Made by a program: the position numbers and the translations under genes. 64,000 bases of DNA from Astrocystis sublimbata (lineage: Eukaryota > Ascomycota > Sordariomycetes > Xylariales > Xylariaceae): NCBI GenBank assembly GCA_022453515.1, contig JAJNNY010000014.1:682001-746000 (forward strand). The letters run 5' to 3'. The notes beneath the pieces were generated by a model that was given only the letters and a program-made list of their open reading frames with translations, searched no databases and had not been told where the DNA came from. This document shows, one piece after another, positions 12,536-24,996 of the stretch. Within the stretch, counting starts at the first letter, position 1; each line of letters begins with the position of its first letter.

Positions 12536-14230
12536 ATAGGGCTTGGGGGTGAGGTGTCAAGGTGTTGACGGGTCCCCCTGCACCCCAACGTCTACATACA
12601 TACATACATACGAACTCCGAACGTACCAGTTCTGGGTAGATGAGGGTCGGAATCTGGCTGGACAGCTAGCTGCCTTGCCTTGCTGCTTGGATAGATCCGA
12701 TTCGCGGTATGCGTGCGGCATTCGCTACCGGATGCGACAACGTTGCCTCCGGGCCGTGACGCACCAGACGCTGGTACTGCCAGCCACCGGTCTGCAAGGG
12801 AGGGAGGGATTGAGTGTTACTTGCGCATACGAGGCAAAAGCAAGCAAGCTTGCTGGCTGCTGACCTGCGTAATTCCGACTGCGACACCAACCCAAGCATC
12901 AGCCAGCACCTGTCACAATACTCGACACTGCTCTCCCTATCTACTACCTAAGTACACAACAGGGCGATCCATGAAGCCTGTTAGGGATAAGGTTGATGAC
13001 TGCCGCTAGAGTACGCTACACTAGTTTAGTATGGAATTGTTCTATACGCGATACGCATTCTGAAGCCGCGAAGGAGCGCATTGCCTGCTTTCCTAAGAGT
13101 GCTTGCTCCTCAAGGGTCTCGCGCGCCGTCTTCTTACTTAAAGTATCTCGCAAGCTTAAACGCATGCGGTTCTGACGCAAGCACATTCTGTCATCCAATC
13201 CAGTTGAGCAAAGAAGCTCTGCGTCAGACCAATCATATACTAGTAGGTAGCTGAGTTAGTTTGGTTGTCATGTCATGAAAAGCATGGATTGATGGCTTAT
13301 CCACCGAAACAAGGAAGTTAAAGTAACATATCAACTCGCTCGCCGCCAAATTGATATGTGTAATTTCAATGTACTTATGGAAACATATCATAACAATTAC
13401 CCCCCAATTTATATACGTATGTGGCTTTTCCAAAGACAAGAAAAGCTGGCCCTGTTGATCCCCCTGGGCAAATATGTACATAGCCCTACAATCCCCATCC
13501 CACTCTCTCATCCCCGTCCCATCCATCCTTAGGGCTTACGGGCTTTTCCCCTAGCTTGCCTTGTCTCGTCCGATCCTTCTCGTCAACGCGCACCAAAGAC
13601 GGAATACACGCATACCCAAACAAGGAATTGCTGACGTTCCGCATTCCAGGGAAAAATAAAAACCAAGTGTGGGGTTAGGTTAGGTAGAGGCGGGAATCTG
13701 GATCTCGTATAAAATCTTCAGCCGCGGGCCTTTTTCTAGTCTGCCTGGGTAGGTAGGTATATGTCGGTCTCTGATATAGCTCTGTCATCACATCACATTT
13801 TCTTTCAACGATGTAAACTGGGGGCTAATTTTCATTCATTCAGGCCCATGTCAGGTATCCTACTTCTGTATATATTATATGTATCGTATGTATGTTGATG
13901 GCAGCGTCAGCCGTGTGCCAGCCTATCAAAAGAGGCTAATTTGCTTTTACGCCGTGAATGCACGTCAGGAAACACCCTCTATCAACCTATCAACTTACAT
14001 CGGCTACGCGGTATTGCAGCAAACAAGCAACATACAGCCCCTGCCTTGTTGACGGAAAGTGTAAGCACCAGATTCAATTTTGGTTCGGTTTTTTCCTTTT
14101 TCTTCACGTTTTTGCAGGATATTTCCTTCGACGGAAGCCGGAAGCCGTTCCTCTTGGCCGAAGACTCGAGGGCCGCAGCCGCGGATCCGGATATGATATT
14201 TGCCTTCCCTTCCCCGGGAATGCAGATTAG

Positions 14231-14570
14231 GTAGGTAGGTAAGGTATGGAGGCGTTCACTCACTCACTCACTCACCCACGCGTGGCAAGGCAGGGCAGGG
14301 CAGGGCGCAAATACATTGCACCGCATGTAACATCATGTATGCATGCATGCAGAGTCCAGACAGACGGACGGACAGACATGCAGTCAAGTTCCTCAAGTAC
14401 ATACACCCTATCCACGAACCGTGGATTGTGATATTCTGGATATTGCAGGAAGTATGGGTCTTTTTTTTTTGTCAGCGATGCGCTTATCGCGATTATTCAT
14501 TCAGGTGCGGGCGTAGGCTGCCGCATGGGCATGTGTAGGTAATAATGGTGATTGATTGATTGATTGATCA
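14231..14570. repeat. cluster of different microsatellites
   Basis: Within 340 bp there are five simple repeats: GTAG units (14231-14240), CACT units (14257-14275), GGCAG units (about 14287-14306), TGCATGCATGC (about 14338-14350), CAGA/CGGA units (14357-14378) and GATT units (14549-14569). Such a density of unrelated tetra- and pentanucleotide tracts suggests unselected sequence prone to slippage. Confidence 0.75.
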
Positions 14571-17500
14571 GGCTGATTGATGTACGTACATGTAGGATGA
14601 TGTTACTTGATACGCCACGCCACGAGTGAGCGCGGTGCTTCGTGCGGAAACATGGCGCTCTACATTACATACATATGACTCGAAGCTGCAATAGTTGATA
14701 TGATATACTGGATGAGTAATCTGCGCAATGAAAGGATCGCTATTGCGCCCGCTTGTGCTTCGTTCGCCTCAACTGAAACACAGAGAGCGGGAATACGCCG
14801 CTTCGGCATGTAGGATCCTTTCATTGTAGCATTATGTATGTAGGTAGGCTATCGCGCATGTCAGCCGAGATTCTACTGGTGTGTCATATGTAGTGCATTC
14901 ACATTTACTTACTTGCTTGCTTACCTCCATACAATGACAAGTCAGTTACTATAAGGGACCGAGGCATAAGAATTTCAAAACGGTAGCGTGTACTGTACTA
15001 TGAGCTGAGGAAAACAAATCGGGGATACCGAGCTGTTTCAATTGTATGTGATGACTTCTATTCTTAGTGTGCTCGAGTTCAGCTTCAAAAGAAAAGAAAA
15101 AGAAAAACGTACCATAATACTGTCAATATCTAAGAAATCACACAACTTTAGGGGCCCAGGTCAGATCTCACGATAGCTTCTTTTCGTAGTTGCTAGTGGC
15201 TAGGTACCTCTAAGCACTTGAGCTGAGGGGTTGGGGGGTAAAGGAATGGATGCACTTAGGAGGCGGTCAAATTGGCCGATGACAGGGATGGTTTTCTTTC
15301 ACCAGACCCGGAACCCTGCTCTTTCTCTGCCCTATCTCATTGTGATAGTTAGGTAAGTACTCCGTAAGATTGATTCCCTGCTCTGCGTGCTCAATCAATC
15401 AAGCATTACCCTCATCTACCTTGTAGAGACGGATGTCAGCAGCTCCTATTAGGCTACCTAGATATCGTAGGATAATTACTCCCTCCGTCTATTGTTGGTC
15501 AGCAATCCTTGTGGTATTGCCATAAGGTCGCATACAGATTGATCGCCAGAGAAAGTATTCGCTAGCTGGAGCCTGGCCCACATGTTTCTTGCGAGTTGAA
15601 GTACCGGTACTTTATTCTCTCCAGGGGCTCGAAGGAACAGGTACACCCGACGCCAGAATGGAGGATTTCCGCTTCTAGAATGCCTCTTCAACTTGGCTTG
15701 ATCAGGCTTAGTTTTCTCACTGTCAACACCCCCCTCCCCTCCCCTCCCCTGCCCTGCGGGCCCTGCCAGCCGTAAATGCTGCACATACATACTCGTACAT
15801 AATTCCCATATTTCTATGCTTCGCTACCAGACTTTCTCTCATCTTTCATGAGCAGAAAATTGCCTGGATCCAGACAAGATACGACGACCGGGCCACGGGA
15901 AGTGCCGCATTGGCACATACGTCGTTGCGCAGGAAGCTACCAAACAAACAGCCAAAGGATCGAAGTTACTTACGAGTATGTAGCCATGCGAGCGGTACCG
16001 TTGTCGCATCTCAGGCGGGACAAGAAGCCCAAGCCCAGCCCTGCGCTTTTTTGGCTGGCTGGCTTACCTACGAGTTAGAGTTACTGTAGAGTGTACACAT
16101 GGGTCTTGACCTTGTTGGTGCCTCCGAAATCCAAACGCTAACTTGGGACCACGCCGCTTGGCCTTTCCCGCCAAGACGCCATAGGTCGCGTGGTGTTAAT
16201 ATGTGTTGGTAGGAAGCAGACTGTAGCTGAACGTGGGCGTTTTGCTTGTTAGGTAACAGCTGAAATGTCTTTTCTTCTAATTGCATTAGTTAGTTAGTTG
16301 ACAGCCTAAAACTTCGACACTCGGTGAGTATGTAAGCAGGTTTGCATCTTGCGATATCAACACGGATGACAGGAACTTGCCGTAGGTACGATACATACTT
16401 GCAGGGCAAGGTTCCATATGGAGAGGTTTGCCGAGATTTCTTACAATGTAGAATCGGATCACTGCGCCGCCCTGCAGCATAAGACAACATACACGCCAAA
16501 GTAATAATTATACACTGGTATACCTAGTATAAGTCTACACTTCTTATTGCAGTCCTGCGCTGCGCCGCCGACTGACTGACTGCCCGCGCAACCGAAAATG
16601 TGGCACGAAGATGCAATTTGTCATTTCATGTCCGATTGGGAAATTGACGGAAAACGGGCGCTATCTATCTCAGTCCGTCGTCGATATCTAATCGTACTTA
16701 ATCTAGTGTCTACCTATTATGTCATTCTCAGCTCAGCACATGTCATACTCCGTACTACGTATGTTGTATCCGTATATAATTATCGCGCCAATAATTTCAC
16801 TTGCTAGCTACCTACTTAAGCCAGAGCCAGAAAATATTCGAATGGGACAAGTTGTCCCGTCTTACGCTAACAGCGCTACCAAGACCCTACCAAGACAACT
16901 CAGGCGAAGTTGCTTGGGGGTAGGTACTAAGCCATTCAATAACCTGGAGTTAGTGTACAGTACAGTACGGAGCAAGCAAAGGTGGGACAACCAAGGGACC
17001 GGAACTAAGTCAAGGCGGCGTCTCGGAACTGTCATTGTTAGGTTAGTGCGGTGGGATACACGGCGTGGAACAGACTAACTAGCCATAAGGCATAAGGCAG
17101 GACAGGGCATAGCGCCGCGATAGTCACACGCCCGGACGGTTGGTTCAGCACGGTATCTACCTGATCAGTAAATACGGTACTGTACTTGTGCTACAATATG
17201 GACAGTGGCTTGAGTGATCGAGGGAGTGGGGGTTTTCAGACCGGGTGACGATCTTTTGTTCATCTCCCAGGGCGTGGGCCGTTGAAAGTGTCAAGGTAGT
17301 CTCGGTAGTGGCTAGCTCTTGGGATACGAAATGCACATAGGTAGATCTTAGCAGATTCGTTTAATCCGACTATTGGCTGCTGCAAGATTAGGTATGTACA
17401 GTATTGACCAGCGCAAGCACAGCCCGCCTCTTGTTACCTTAAAAGATGGGTATTAATCATTTAGCTCTTAGGTCATCATCCATCACTGAAGCCGGACGGT

Positions 17501-19392
17501 TGCAAGGAACTTCCCCGTTCAGTTCTGTTGGCCCGCCGCCGCCCGCTCAACACCCGAAACCCGAGCCCCGGCACAAACCCCCGCATCGGGAAGCGGCCGG
17601 GAGATCTAAGGCTTAAAACCCATTCTTTGCAAACTCGGGATGTGTAACGGCGCCGCGGCTGTGAGACTTATTCGCTTTCACTTAGGGGTCCAGGCGAGCG
17701 AGCTTTGTGTAATACTTAGAAGGAAGTTTAACAGGTCTTTAGTACTAGCATACTTTGGTCCTGTTCTTGTGCCACGGTAGGTTACTTGATTCGGTCAAAC
17801 GAAATAGAACATTCAAAGCTATTCAGGGACCTGCAAAGCGATACTATATGTCGTATGGACCCTGCCGGTATTCAAACAACGACTTTTGTTGGTTCAGCCT
17901 CCACCTCCCGGTACGGTTTGGTTACATCATAACAGCAGATTTCCGCCTCACTTCTTGCAGACGTCATGTCGCTCCCACACGCGAACAAAGATACATAACA
18001 TGTGCTGGTAACATACGATCTCTCGGGATCCAAACTGTGTTGCACTATTAGGGCTTGGAACCATACCGACAGGTCGCGTTGTTACCCGTCTATGCCTACA
18101 TGTGCATGAGTAGGCAGGCAGGCAGGCAGTGCTGGGAAGCGAGACGAGCAGCATGAGAGTTACGGGGGTTCGGTAGGGCGTGAGCGAGCTCAGGGTTGCG
18201 ATATTCGGCGGCACATTATGAATCGTCGTAGGTGCCGGTAATGATGTTGGTGAGGCTCCATATTGCTTACTTCAGAGGTATGGAAACGTCGGTGCCAACT
18301 AGTCACCCAGGGGCCAGTCACCAACCTGCGCACATACCGTTAAGATCACAATGTACAGATACAGTATCAAGCCCTGCATCATCGCCAGAACCGTCCAGGG
18401 TCTACCAGGGCTAATTAGCTAGGTGATGGATGGTACTTCGTGATATCCAGGGTCTGAGGTACCATACCGTTACATCCAGCATTGCAGGATCCGTCAAGAT
18501 AATATATAACAGGAGCGAATTATACATATGTCATCGACGAGATCTGCCTATTCGTATGTACGTGAGATGAGACTTTACGACCAGACCCGGTAAATAGGTT
18601 GGAGTTACGGAGCTGGTTGTCACCCACTCAATTAACTTAATTCTGTAGATTTCAGGTGAAGCGTGGCTATTCGCGTACGCATACCAAGAGCTACGCCGTT
18701 GGGAAGTTACGACAACCGCACTTCACTTGTCAAGAGATATCATTACTATAAATGGCAGCAATTTGTTTGAGTTGGAAAGACATTGCGAGTGCGCGTGTCG
18801 GCATGGGCATCGTTGCTAGGTATCGAGTATGGGGGATTCATCGTCGGAATTTTTATGAAGTCCGACGACCGTGCGGCACATCTGAGATTGTGGCTCGCAC
18901 TCGGCTGATACTGTAGATACCCTTGGTAAGTGGTTAGTTTAGTCAACTCTCAGTCATCCAAACCCGGCTGTGCCTCTTTCAACCATCAATCTAACCCAAG
19001 TCAATCGCACCGGCAACTACAGTCGGCACCCGAGGATACCGTCAAGGGTTGTTAAGGTCAGGGTCCTGGGGTGCCTGGTAGAGCGAGGTAAGGCGGGATC
19101 AGGGGAGTTCATCCGTTCAACAGGGGGGCCTTACCTTTCCAAGAACGAGATCGCCTCAGAAAACCAAATCCTCAAGGGTCTTGACATACTTACTTCAAGT
19201 ACATATACTTATATCGCGCTATTAAGTCGCTCTGGTGTCTACATAGATCTTGCCTTGAAGGTAAGGTTCGCCAACCATCCAAACTCGTACTAGACGCCGC
19301 GTGAGTTTCCACCATACCCTAGATGTCGATCAGATAGATGGTTACAGGGGACAGAAACGATATAAGGCGAGGCACAGCACAGGCAGGCACAA

Positions 19393-19410
19393 GGGCGAAA
19401 CGTTTCGCCC
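19393..19410. repeat. perfect 18-bp palindrome
   Basis: GGGCGAAACGTTTCGCCC is self-complementary with no spacer. The nearest supported gene is more than 4 kb away, so a promoter role is not evident. It could be a protein-binding dyad or chance. Confidence 0.5.
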
Positions 19411-22400
19411 TACGGTGAAATTGGCCGATTGAGTAATCATCACCAGTCTCGCCAGTCTCAGGTGGATGGTCTATTTTCGATTGACCAGCCGTCGTCCGAA
19501 TGCGGCATTGGATTCCCGATTGAGCATTTTTGATCTTCCATGAACGAACATCACCTTATGGATCAATGGTATCTATCTGGGGATCCACAGGATAGCCGAC
19601 GTAATCGTCTGTGAGTACCTAGGTAAGTACGTATGTACGACTATGATGCCACGCCGCGCGTGGAAGTATCAAATATGGGTTTTATTGATGTTGCTTCAAA
19701 GCTTACACATTGTCCGGCTGCGGCTGCGGCTCCGAGGGCGTTTCTGACATGAGATTCCGGCCCCGGCGCGCCGAATCAATCGCCTGCTGCCTAGCCTAGT
19801 TGGATTGAGTAGTGATGGGAATATACGGTTATATGCAGTCAGACATCTCGGCGCTTCGGTGGTTACTTTCTGATAGGACTCTGCAGCGCCAAGAAGAGTT
19901 CTGGGTTATCGATACTCTATTTGTTCCCCCGGCTGAAAATTATGTATGTATTGTACTTCTTCGTCCAATATAAGTGAGTAATATCACGTGAGCAATCCGC
20001 CAAGGGGTCGGTTCGGCATCATCCTGTCATCCTGCATCGATCGTAACCATAAGGCTTAGGTGAGGTTTGGGCTCGGAGATCTCGCCGTGCTGTCGTGCAG
20101 TGTTGCGAGTTTCAAGGCGATGCCGTCGAAAGGGGAAGGAGAAAGAAGCATCCTCCCGTGCGGACCGGTAACGAAGAGATGCGGCTTCCGGATCGATGCT
20201 GTATATAGGTATGTATCTGTTCTACTGGCTGAGGTCAGACCGTATTTCTCCCTTTTTGATAGGTCTAGAGTAATATTAATATCATTGCCGCCCGTAACCA
20301 GAGAACCACATATGGCGTCAGCACTTTTCATGTCTCACCAGCGCCGCGAGAACGCATATATTGGCTGATGTGCTGATTGACGGGCACAGAACAGATGAAA
20401 CTTTCGTCCAATCCAGTCTCGGAATGGTCCACCGAAACCTGCAATGCGCGCGCAGCCTTGTGGATTCTTCCGTTGGATTGGTTGCGCGATAGATTAATGG
20501 AACAGGAAACAAACTCCTCCCATGTGGATGGGGTCGGACTCGGTCGAAGCTTGACCTTCTGCAGCGCCGATCCCGCAACCCGGACCTATCCCGGTCTTTT
20601 CGAAGCGTGGGAGTCGGAGGTATCCCGGCTCGAAAAGCGTGCTGCTGCAACGTTTTCCGCATCACGCCCCCTAAACCCAAAACCTCTTTGCGACCGAAAC
20701 TACCTAGCACGCTAGTTGACCAGTCCTCGAATGCATCATTACGACGTGGAGCGAACTTCGGGAGCGATTATTGGACGGACAGGCGAAATGCGGAATTGGG
20801 TAGGCAGTGCGTAGGAAAGCTTCGGGCGTAAGACTGGACGAATGAAAATATTGCGCTACGTCGCGTTGCGCTCTGCCTCTCCCAATGCCACTGTAACGGA
20901 ACGGCTGAGCTTACCTGAGACAGACCTACCTGTAAGCCAGCATCACCGAGATACAGTAGATTCGGGCCCATTCGTCCGGCGGTGTAAGTAAGTCTGAATC
21001 ACGCCTTGCTCAGTGTAGAACCAAAGCAGCAATATCGGTGATTACAGGACTTTTTTCCCCCGTCTGATTACCGTAGGTACCTTGCTGCACGACAAACCCT
21101 GCACGCGCGCGTTACGCTCCTGCACTGACTGCGCTTGGTAATAACACGGAACGTTCGTAAAGGTCAGTCAGAATGTTACGCAGCCCTCGTTGTCACGTTG
21201 GGTCTCATTGCGTCTGTATCGACACGGCGCAGCGCCGCAGATATACCCGACGCCTGCGAAATAGCCGCGAGTTTTTGTCTATGTCACAACGCATCCCATG
21301 CGCGTGCGGGGAGCCATTCAGAGTTCGTAGGGGCAGAGTTCATTCAAATTACCCCAACCCAGAGCAACTCCAGTCGCCTGTGCCGCCATAATTCCTCCAG
21401 CTCGAATCCACGAATAAACGATATTCGCGGTGGATGCGCACGAAAGCGGAATCCCGCAAAGAGATCTCGTGCTCTAGATGTTGTCGATCAAGAGCACCCC
21501 AAAAAGGGTAAGCTGAGGTGGACTGCAGTGGTTTTCTGACGGGCATGTTACTACTATGTAAGCGTCATTCGTCAGACCGGGGACGCCCCATGGTGTGTTT
21601 GCAGAGCGATGTCGAGGAACATAGCAAGTCCTAGATCTTGGGCGTGTCCCTATCGACGCCAACACCGGGTTGCGATGGAGATGGGGTCTCATAGATAGAT
21701 CGGCTCTACTTGGATAAGCGAGATGCGGGATGAGCCGGGCTAATATCTTCAACACTAACTTGCCGTAGGACTTTGTGAGCTAACAAGTCCAGACAAATTG
21801 CCAGGGCGGGACGAGACGGTACCTAGGCCCCTAGGTTGGAATGACAGCGATCTTCAGGTCGGCGCAGTTCATGCAACTCGGTGAATGCTCGAGATATTGC
21901 CACAGGGATGCTTTTTGAAGCCGAGAAAAGAAGTGTACTGCGTCTATGACTTCACGACATCACCGTGAACATAGAGAGTTGCATGGGAATGACTCTTTTA
22001 GTAAGGCATATCAAGGTCATACGGCCCCCTATACTGTGGCTGAGCTGCCATAAACGATGTGATCGCCAACAATAGTTAACTGCCTAGTATGGAATTGACA
22101 TACTATGTAGAGCTAGTTGGTCCCAAGACAATATCTAGATGCAGAGTTGACGATTCGTCGCCCCAGAAAAGGATGTAGAGTGGTATCGAATTTTGATTGG
22201 GCAGGTGCTTATGCTAAAGTGACATCCCGTAAGGCTGATCAAGCGCCACGGCGGTTCTTCAAAGGATCTCGGCATTGCTTAGGTGTGGGAGCTGGTGTGG
22301 GAGCTCGAGTTGGTGTGTGTACCTCCGTCTTACCGGCGGACGAGGTGCGCAAGTAAGTAGCTGTTCGGCGGAGCCAATCGAAAGCGATTAGCCTACACCC

Positions 22401-23526
22401 CCCCGCATCGTCCTATGTGAGCTGCATGCCACATAAGGCCTCTTGTTGCCTAACTGCAGTGATGAGGCGCGAATGTTACAGTACATTGCCCAAAGTACCT
22501 GTGTCGAAACATATAGCCTTATAGGGTGAGGTGACACTCTACCTGGGATTAAGCGATAGCGAATACGCGAACCAATCTCGTCGCGGCCCCCAGACGTCTT
22601 GTGATTGTTTTGACTTATAAGTCAGTCAGGATGTCAGGGTATCGTGAGGCCTTTCTCAGATGGCTTGTTCAGTGCTGACGCGAGGTAAGCGCTAGGCACG
22701 TTAGGATTCATTCGATCAGATTTTCCTGAGAGTAGCGACTGTCGGGTGAGATGTGATAATCTTGAGGCAAAAGGCCAAACAGGAAAAGCTCCTTGGACAA
22801 CCCCATCATGTATAGAATCGTGACTGCTCAAGTTTAAGTGAGCTACATGGCAAGAATAAGAGAGTTTTTTAGTCGCTCTGCCTTTTGCTAAGTCGATGAA
22901 GGTTAAGCTAAGCTCCGGCATTTTCAAGGTGTATCTGACTCGCGTGAGATGCTTCATCAACCGTAAAAGCCTAGATTGTTGTATGTGCAGACATGGATGA
23001 GTGAACCAGATCAGGGAATGTGGGTAGGGTGTTCTCCGAGAGAGAATCAGGTGTGTCTTCATTATTTCCATGTGGAGTAGTGTAATGGAGAGACATATCA
23101 TGTAAGACGACTTTGCTCCCAATACGCTAGTCGGCATCATCTCTACCATGTGAATAAGAATATACCTAGCAAGATGTGCTCGATAGCCGATGGTCCTATT
23201 GGCATTGCAGTCTTGCCGATAATAGCCCGGGTATACAGACTCGATATTGCCTGTAAGCGACGCCAAGTTGCAGGTCGTGGTGAGCTGTATAGAATGGACA
23301 ATGGACAAGCTCTTTTGTTAGTATGTGATAGAAAGGCACAGCATGCCCTGCGGCACAATATGTTCGTGCCGCACCGCTACATCTAGGCACATGCGGCCGA
23401 GGGCGAAGATGTAGTATTTCCGCGCCGCAAAGTAGGTCGATTTTGGCCAGCAGTTGTGCCGCGCATAATGTGACCATGAGTGCATAGATACTCGGCGGTC
23501 ACAACACAGGTACATCTACATGAGAG

Positions 23527-24303
23527 TTAAGGTAGGTTCTTGGGAACAGAAGGAAAGAGATTCGGGTTGCTCAGGCGTTCTCTGTTCCGCTTTGCGGCCT
23601 CGGCCTGGCGTTTTCGGTCAATACGCTGCTGATGAAAAGTCCTAGCAAATGTTGTCAGCAACTTTCCGAGTTAGTAACCGAGACGGCTGACAGACCTTTG
23701 CAGAGAAAATACACGAGGCTCTTCGTCGACGCTCGGCGCCTTGTCCTTAGGCTTATCCTCCCAAGTTGGTCAGTGGAAATGACCCGATGTGAGATGGTGT
23801 TGTTTACTTACCTTGGCACTGGAAGCCGAGTCATCTTTCTTTCCATCCTTTTCGTCAGCCTCGTCCTTGCCATCCTTCTTGTCCTTGTCCTTATCCTTAT
23901 CTTTATCCTTCTCCTTCTCCGCCTCTTTTTCTTTCTTCTTGCGTTGCTTCTCTTCGTACTCCTTCTTCAACCTCTCGACCTCGTCGTCCATCTCCTTCTT
24001 CTTCTTGGCAGCGGCCACGGCCTCATGGTCAATGATGGGGGAGCAGAAACCCCGGTCCTTCAGATGAGCAGGACATACATAGAAGAAGTCCTGGCAGGAG
24101 TCAGGTTAGAAGAGGAGAGGCGAGAGAAGCATGCCCGACATGACCAACACCCCTCAACCGCAGCGACCCCAAGTGGCTGAACAGTAACGGACCTGCTTGT
24201 CTGGAGTAACGAGAACACTGGCACTGGGCTTAAAGCATATCTCGCATCCCTTGGCGGAGGTGTCGGCGACCTTGCGGTGATGCCATATATTTGGGAGGGA
24301 CAT
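23527..24303 (-). CDS. VFA1: Vfa1-like VPS4-associated protein
   Basis: Four exons (24303-24193, 24090-23812, 23757-23696, 23641-23527) join in phase to 188 aa. The N-terminus (MSLPNIWHHRKVADTSAKGC, then CEICFKPSASVLVTP and YVCPAHLKDRGFC) holds a CxxC...CxxxH-type zinc-binding pattern. The middle is a highly charged helix with a lysine-aspartate repeat (EKDKDKDKDKDKDKK). The C-terminus FHQQRIDRKRQAEAAKRN...LFPSVPKNLP is the conserved tail of the family. Yeast Vfa1 binds the AAA ATPase Vps4 and acts in endosomal ESCRT-III disassembly. Intron acceptors have clear branch points (TTCTAACCTGAC in the first). It is transcribed divergently from RTT106 with about 690 bp between the starts. Confidence 0.88.
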
Positions 24304-24996
24304 GATGTGGTGATGTGAAGTGCAATAAGGCGGAGTATATAGTATAGTACTTAATCTAGCTGTGCTGTTGTGATGATCGGGTTGTGTATGAATCTCATTG
24401 ACGGCCTGATGAGCTGGTGGGGCTTGCGTGACATGCGATGGGCGACGGTTGGATGCGCTGTGGCTTATAGCGAGCTTAGGCGCTGTGGCTGGATTAGATA
24501 CCTAGGTACTGCACCCCAGCTGGTGTTCACTGCGGCTTAGTTCCAGGGTACGCGCTCCGGCGTCGCAATATAGGAATTAATATAGACAGACATCCAGCTT
24601 TACCAAGGTGAGTTATCTTCAAGTCTGTACTAGAATATTAGGATTATCAAATGGGAATTAAATAGAAATCCTTAATACCTATGTACAATCAGACCAGATC
24701 ATAGAGAATAGCGCTATCTTAATTGTCGCCTCTTTATACCTTCTATTCACTAAATTAAGATTAGCGTATTAGCGGGCTTCAGGTGCTAAGGGACGTATTT
24801 ACGTCACGCCAGGCGCCGGTCGCAGATCCGCGACGACTCCAAGGCTGAAGATCCTTTCCATTTGTTACGTATGTTTTTTTTCTACAACAACAACACCGAC
24901 AACCACAGAGACTGTTTCCATCAACAACCGAGATAGCTCGCCAGCCAACACATCTAACCGAAGAAAACCAAATTGCATGTGCGCGACCGAAAAAAC
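24304..24996. promoter_or_regulatory. divergent promoter region VFA1/RTT106
   Basis: Both starts face outward from this 693-bp gap, so it must hold both promoters. The part at about 24570-24790 is markedly AT-rich compared with its flanks. The 100 bases before the RTT106 start are CAA/ACAAC-rich, a common leader composition in filamentous fungi. No specific factor site is assigned. Confidence 0.5.

Larger units (their letters stand above)
12536..23526. other. 11-kb region without recognisable genes
   Basis: Open frames are short, overlapping and lack domain signatures. The longest (224 codons, minus, about 22.6-23.3 kb) has a composition like translated non-coding DNA. The stretch contains microsatellites around 14.2-14.6 kb, CTGACTGACTGACTG at about 16.57 kb, GGCAGGCAGGCAGGCAG at about 18.11 kb, several TACTCCGTA words (15358, 16747, 16963) and a perfect 18-bp palindrome at 19393-19410. 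I found no tRNA or 5S rRNA and no terminal repeats of a transposon. It may hold long UTRs, non-coding transcripts or decayed repeats. Confidence 0.5.

Noticed and set aside
14257..14306. CRISPR-like regular repeats
   Set aside because: These are head-to-tail microsatellites with no spacers, in a eukaryotic genome.
22634..23308. 224-codon minus-strand open frame
   Set aside because: Composition resembles translated non-coding DNA (many His, Ile, Leu, Arg; no conserved blocks) and no exon partners were found.
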